Origin: Luteitalea sp.
Lineage (GTDB): Bacteria; Acidobacteriota; Vicinamibacteria; Vicinamibacterales; Vicinamibacteraceae
NCBI GenBank assembly: GCA_009377495.1
Contig: WHTZ01000048.1
Span: 1-48,384, forward strand
DNA: 48,384 nucleotides
Reading direction: 5' to 3'
Shown here: piece by piece, positions 46,009-48,384 of the stretch
Position numbering within the stretch: the first letter of the stretch is position 1
Layout: each line of letters starts with the position of its first letter
Position numbers and translations under genes: made by a program
Notes under the pieces: generated by a model
Told to the model about the DNA's origin: nothing
The model's database searches: none
What the model saw: only the letters and a program-made list of their open reading frames with translations

Positions 46009-47868
46009 CTACGGCGATAGCGGTCGCGACAGCCTCGTGCCCGCTTCACGGAGCTCGAGCGCAGCGGTCACGATGTGAGGCCACCGACCGAGAAGCGCAC
46101 CAAACATCCTGACCAGCTCGCGAGTCTTTGCCAAGACATCGTCTCTATCGCAGTGGCCAGCCCCCAAATCGAGCGGAACGATCGCGTCTGGATGCTGAAG
46201 CGCCTCGCGAGCATCGTGTGCGCATTTCGTCAGGTCCGCCGCCCAGTACGCTGGCTGGGTTCCGTACTGCCGCTTCACCCAGTCGAGCGTCGCGAAGAAC
46301 ACGCTGGCCTGAGCCGCGAGCTGTAGACGCAGAAACCTTTGGAATTCGTGCAGGGGAAGCGCGCCTACCTCTTCGAGGTATGAGCCGAGCTGGTGCAGCC
46401 TCGTTGAACAGGGATGTCTGCCCGGCGAGCGTGGATGTGCCAAGATGCAGAACAGGAAGACATCGCTCAGTTGTCGGCCTACCATCGGCGACGCTAGACG
46501 GAGCCCATGCGAGCGGGGCGCCGCATCGTGCAGAAGCGCAAGCGGAAGATGGGCGAAGACCGCCTCGTCTCGGCACCGACTGAGCACGGCACCGAACACG
46601 CCGTCTTGGTTGCGCCGTACGGGCATGAAGGGTGGTAACAACGATCGGTTGTCGAAGCCATACGCGGTCCCCATGCAGTGCGAGAGCGCACCAGCTGAAA
46701 GTGTTGGCGCCACACGTAGCACTTCTCGGCTCTCCAGAGCTGTGCGGTAGGTGGCTTCGTCATCGACGACACGCGATCGGCAGGCTCCGTCCAATCCCCA
46801 CAAGAGCCCGGCGTGCGTTGCCATTCCGGAATCTCCGATCAGCCCAGTAAAGCTCAAGGTTACGTGACCGGTCCCTGCTTCGAGCACGCGCACGTCCTCG
46901 GTTGACAGTGGTCCCCAGCGCAGGCCCATCGATTCCAGATGGTCTCGAGCCAGCGCCGACACTGAGCGTCCTAACGCCGCCTCGTGAGCGGCTGCGATGT
47001 CAATGTCGGCAGGAGGCGCGAAGGCGAGCGCACTCTTCCTGTCCGCAAAGGACCATAGCTCCGTCGGATCTCGCCTGCCGTAGAGGCACAGTCCATCTCG
47101 AGCGGCGGGATGTGGTGTTGGCCGGCAGATGGTGTCATCGTCTGCGCTCAGCACGAGGCTGCCGAGCGTGTCGAGCAGCAGGGCATTTCGATTCGCCCCA
47201 ATGGAGCAGCCATACCCTTGCGGGTCCCCAAGCGCAAAGTCGAGAATCTCTCTCGAGAGGTTTCCATGCGCGGCCAAGGCGGCAACATATGCCGCTCGCT
47301 CGGCAGCACCCGCGTATCGAATGTCGACGTTCAGCGAACGGGCAGCGCGCCGGAGCGCGTCCTGATTGCGCGGACAGGCTGCCGCGTTTAGCGATCCGTC
47401 GATCACCACGGCCTCGATCGCCCGGCCGTGCGCGCGCGCGTTTTCCAGATAACTCGTGACAGAGCGTTCCAGAACATTCGGTCGTTCGCAGGTGATCCAC
47501 CCGAAGGTGCGAATGGATCCCTTACTCGAGACAGTGGGCCGCGTGGCGTGGAGACCGCAACGATCGAGGAGAGCTGTCTCTGACTCGAGCAAACCAACGT
47601 GGCAGAGCTCTTGACACAGCAACGTCGGGTCGAGTGCCTCGAGTGCCCTTCCCGTAAACACACGTTGAAGCGCTGCCGCATGGCTGTGCAACGGAGCAAA
47701 GGACTGGCAGCACTGGAGCGCCGCGGCCATCTCGGGCCGAAGGACGACGCCGACGTGGTCCTGCTCGCGGACGGCTAGCTCGAGGCCGTCGCCCACAGGG
47801 AAGCGCAGAACATTGACCGCCCTGTACGTCCCATCGGGCGGGAAGCCGTTACCGAATGCCGTTGACAC
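46009..47868 (-). CDS. Large glycosyltransferase-A-like protein, possible peptide natural-product enzyme
   Basis: A 619-residue cytosolic protein without signal or membrane helices. Residues about 1-100 resemble a PqqD- or winged-helix-like recognition domain and contain several cysteines (ALQCCQSF, LLCQELCHVGLL). Residues about 115-245 look like a GT-A fold. FGWITCERPNVLERSVTSYL is the first strand and helix, EAVVIDGSLN the second strand, and CSIGANRNALLL and VLSADDDTICRP the donor site with a DxD-like motif. The C-terminal 350 residues are helical, and I do not recognise them. AGGAG lies seven bases before GTG 47868. The neighbouring ABC permease suggests a modified and exported product, but this is inference. 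Confidence 0.6.
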   Translation of the reverse strand: MSTAFGNGFPPDGTYRAVNVLRFPVGDGLELAVREQDHVGVVLRPEMAAALQCCQSFAPLHSHAAALQRVFTGRALEALDPTLLCQELCHVGLLESETALLDRCGLHATRPTVSSKGSIRTFGWITCERPNVLERSVTSYLENARAHGRAIEAVVIDGSLNAAACPRNQDALRRAARSLNVDIRYAGAAERAAYVAALAAHGNLSREILDFALGDPQGYGCSIGANRNALLLDTLGSLVLSADDDTICRPTPHPAARDGLCLYGRRDPTELWSFADRKSALAFAPPADIDIAAAHEAALGRSVSALARDHLESMGLRWGPLSTEDVRVLEAGTGHVTLSFTGLIGDSGMATHAGLLWGLDGACRSRVVDDEATYRTALESREVLRVAPTLSAGALSHCMGTAYGFDNRSLLPPFMPVRRNQDGVFGAVLSRCRDEAVFAHLPLALLHDAAPRSHGLRLASPMVGRQLSDVFLFCILAHPRSPGRHPCSTRLHQLGSYLEEVGALPLHEFQRFLRLQLAAQASVFFATLDWVKRQYGTQPAYWAADLTKCAHDAREALQHPDAIVPLDLGAGHCDRDDVLAKTRELVRMFGALLGRWPHIVTAALELREAGTRLSRPLSP

Positions 47869-47889
47869 GTCGGGCTCCTGTCGTCGCGG

Positions 47890-48384
47890 CTACTCGAGCA
47901 AGTCACTGGTGTCCCGCGATGGCATCCAGCGCGTGAGGTGCAGCCACATTGCAACGTTGAGCAAGATCTCACCGGCAAACCAGAGGGGAGCCGTAGCCGG
48001 GGCTCGCACGGACTCCACGAGGTACGTGGCGGCGCCTGGCGTGCGCGCGGCGAGGACGAGAAAGACGACGCAAGGTATGAGGAGGATCAGAAATGGCAGC
48101 GCGCCGCCGAGCCTGGTGCCGTAGCGCAGTCGTGACAGGATGCTCAGATTCCCAAACGTCACCAGAAAGCCGATGAGAACCGGGCAGAAGAGAAGGTTCT
48201 GTGGCTCCAGCAGAGCGGGCAGCAATAGCAAGATGCCCGCGACTGCCGTCACCACTTGCAGCGCAGACGCGAAGAGGAGCTTCGATGCCACAATGGCACG
48301 ATCGGTCACCGGTAGCGTTCGCAAGAGCGCCCCCTGTGCCAATAATCTGTGAGACAACCTCCCGAGGAAGATTAGTGTAGGGGT
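47890..48384 (-). CDS. ABC exporter-like permease, 5' end outside the window
   Basis: A C-terminal fragment of about 165 residues, open to the window edge. A TTG at 48357 could be read as a start, but the frame continues upstream with TPTLIFLGRL, so the gene is partial. Four membrane helices are visible, among them LQVVTAVAGILLLLPALL, LPFLILLIPCVVFLVL and LWFAGEILLNVAMWL. The cytoplasmic ALLRTLPVTDRAIVASKLLF resembles the loop of ABC-2-type exporter permeases. It lies 21 bases upstream of the glycosyltransferase-like gene and may export that gene's product. Confidence 0.6.
   Translation of the reverse strand, partial: TPTLIFLGRLSHRLLAQGALLRTLPVTDRAIVASKLLFASALQVVTAVAGILLLLPALLEPQNLLFCPVLIGFLVTFGNLSILSRLRYGTRLGGALPFLILLIPCVVFLVLAARTPGAATYLVESVRAPATAPLWFAGEILLNVAMWLHLTRWMPSRDTSDLLE

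Overview
The window is GC-rich and densely coded, and it reads like a chromosomal segment of an acidobacterium, most likely of the Vicinamibacteria type. The evidence is an Oar-like TonB-dependent receptor without a SusD partner, a DUF1549/DUF1553 plus DUF1501 pair, a CRTAC1-type FG-GAP protein, PQQ dehydrogenase fused to cytochrome c and DUF1080, and a PadR regulator. This is inference from gene content. No rRNA, tRNA or CRISPR array was seen.

Positions 1-1005 hold a VOC-family protein and a PadR regulator with its own promoter. Positions 1076-12028 form one long minus-strand block. A YhfZ/GntR-like regulator is followed by an FGGY kinase, a D-threonine-aldolase/D-serine-dehydratase-like PLP protein, an SDR dehydrogenase and an ADP-ribosylglycohydrolase, with most junctions overlapping as ATGA. 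Downstream are a polyamine-type ABC importer (Tat-exported binding protein, ATPase, two permeases) and a secreted gamma-glutamyltransferase. The same perfect 12-bp palindrome, TGTTCATGAACA, lies before the regulator and before the binding protein. The block therefore looks like a single regulon for uptake and catabolism of an unidentified, possibly gamma-glutamylated, polar substrate.

Positions 12071-35996 are a polymer-degradation region. It has an AraC regulator, a Tat-exported toroid-type protein, the DUF1549/1553 and DUF1501 pair, a TPR protein, two DUF5060/DUF4038 glycosidases, a GH39-like enzyme, a GH26 mannanase-like enzyme, an FG-GAP protein and a large TonB receptor. It ends with a broken ECF sigma factor fused to the tail of a YbjQ-like gene, and a PQQ dehydrogenase-cytochrome c-DUF1080 fusion.

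Positions 36017-43302 are a minus-strand redox and envelope locus. An outer-membrane barrel, a cupredoxin, a sensor kinase and a sigma-54 activator are followed by a cytochrome lipoprotein, a DUF5777-like barrel and a haem-binding protein. The last three genes have a good sigma-54 promoter preceded by repeated CGTAA/TTACG sites, which makes them likely targets of the adjacent activator. Copies of a 30-bp repeat have been inserted in frame into this locus.

Positions 43380-44784 hold a pair of roughly 330-bp inverted repeats, each with a large hairpin core, flanking a frameshifted KTSC-domain gene and a gene fragment. A RES-Xre toxin-antitoxin pair follows, with its -35 box directly abutting the repeat end. 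The window closes with a glycosyltransferase-like protein of unknown role and the end of an ABC-exporter-like permease, possibly the edge of a peptide natural-product locus.
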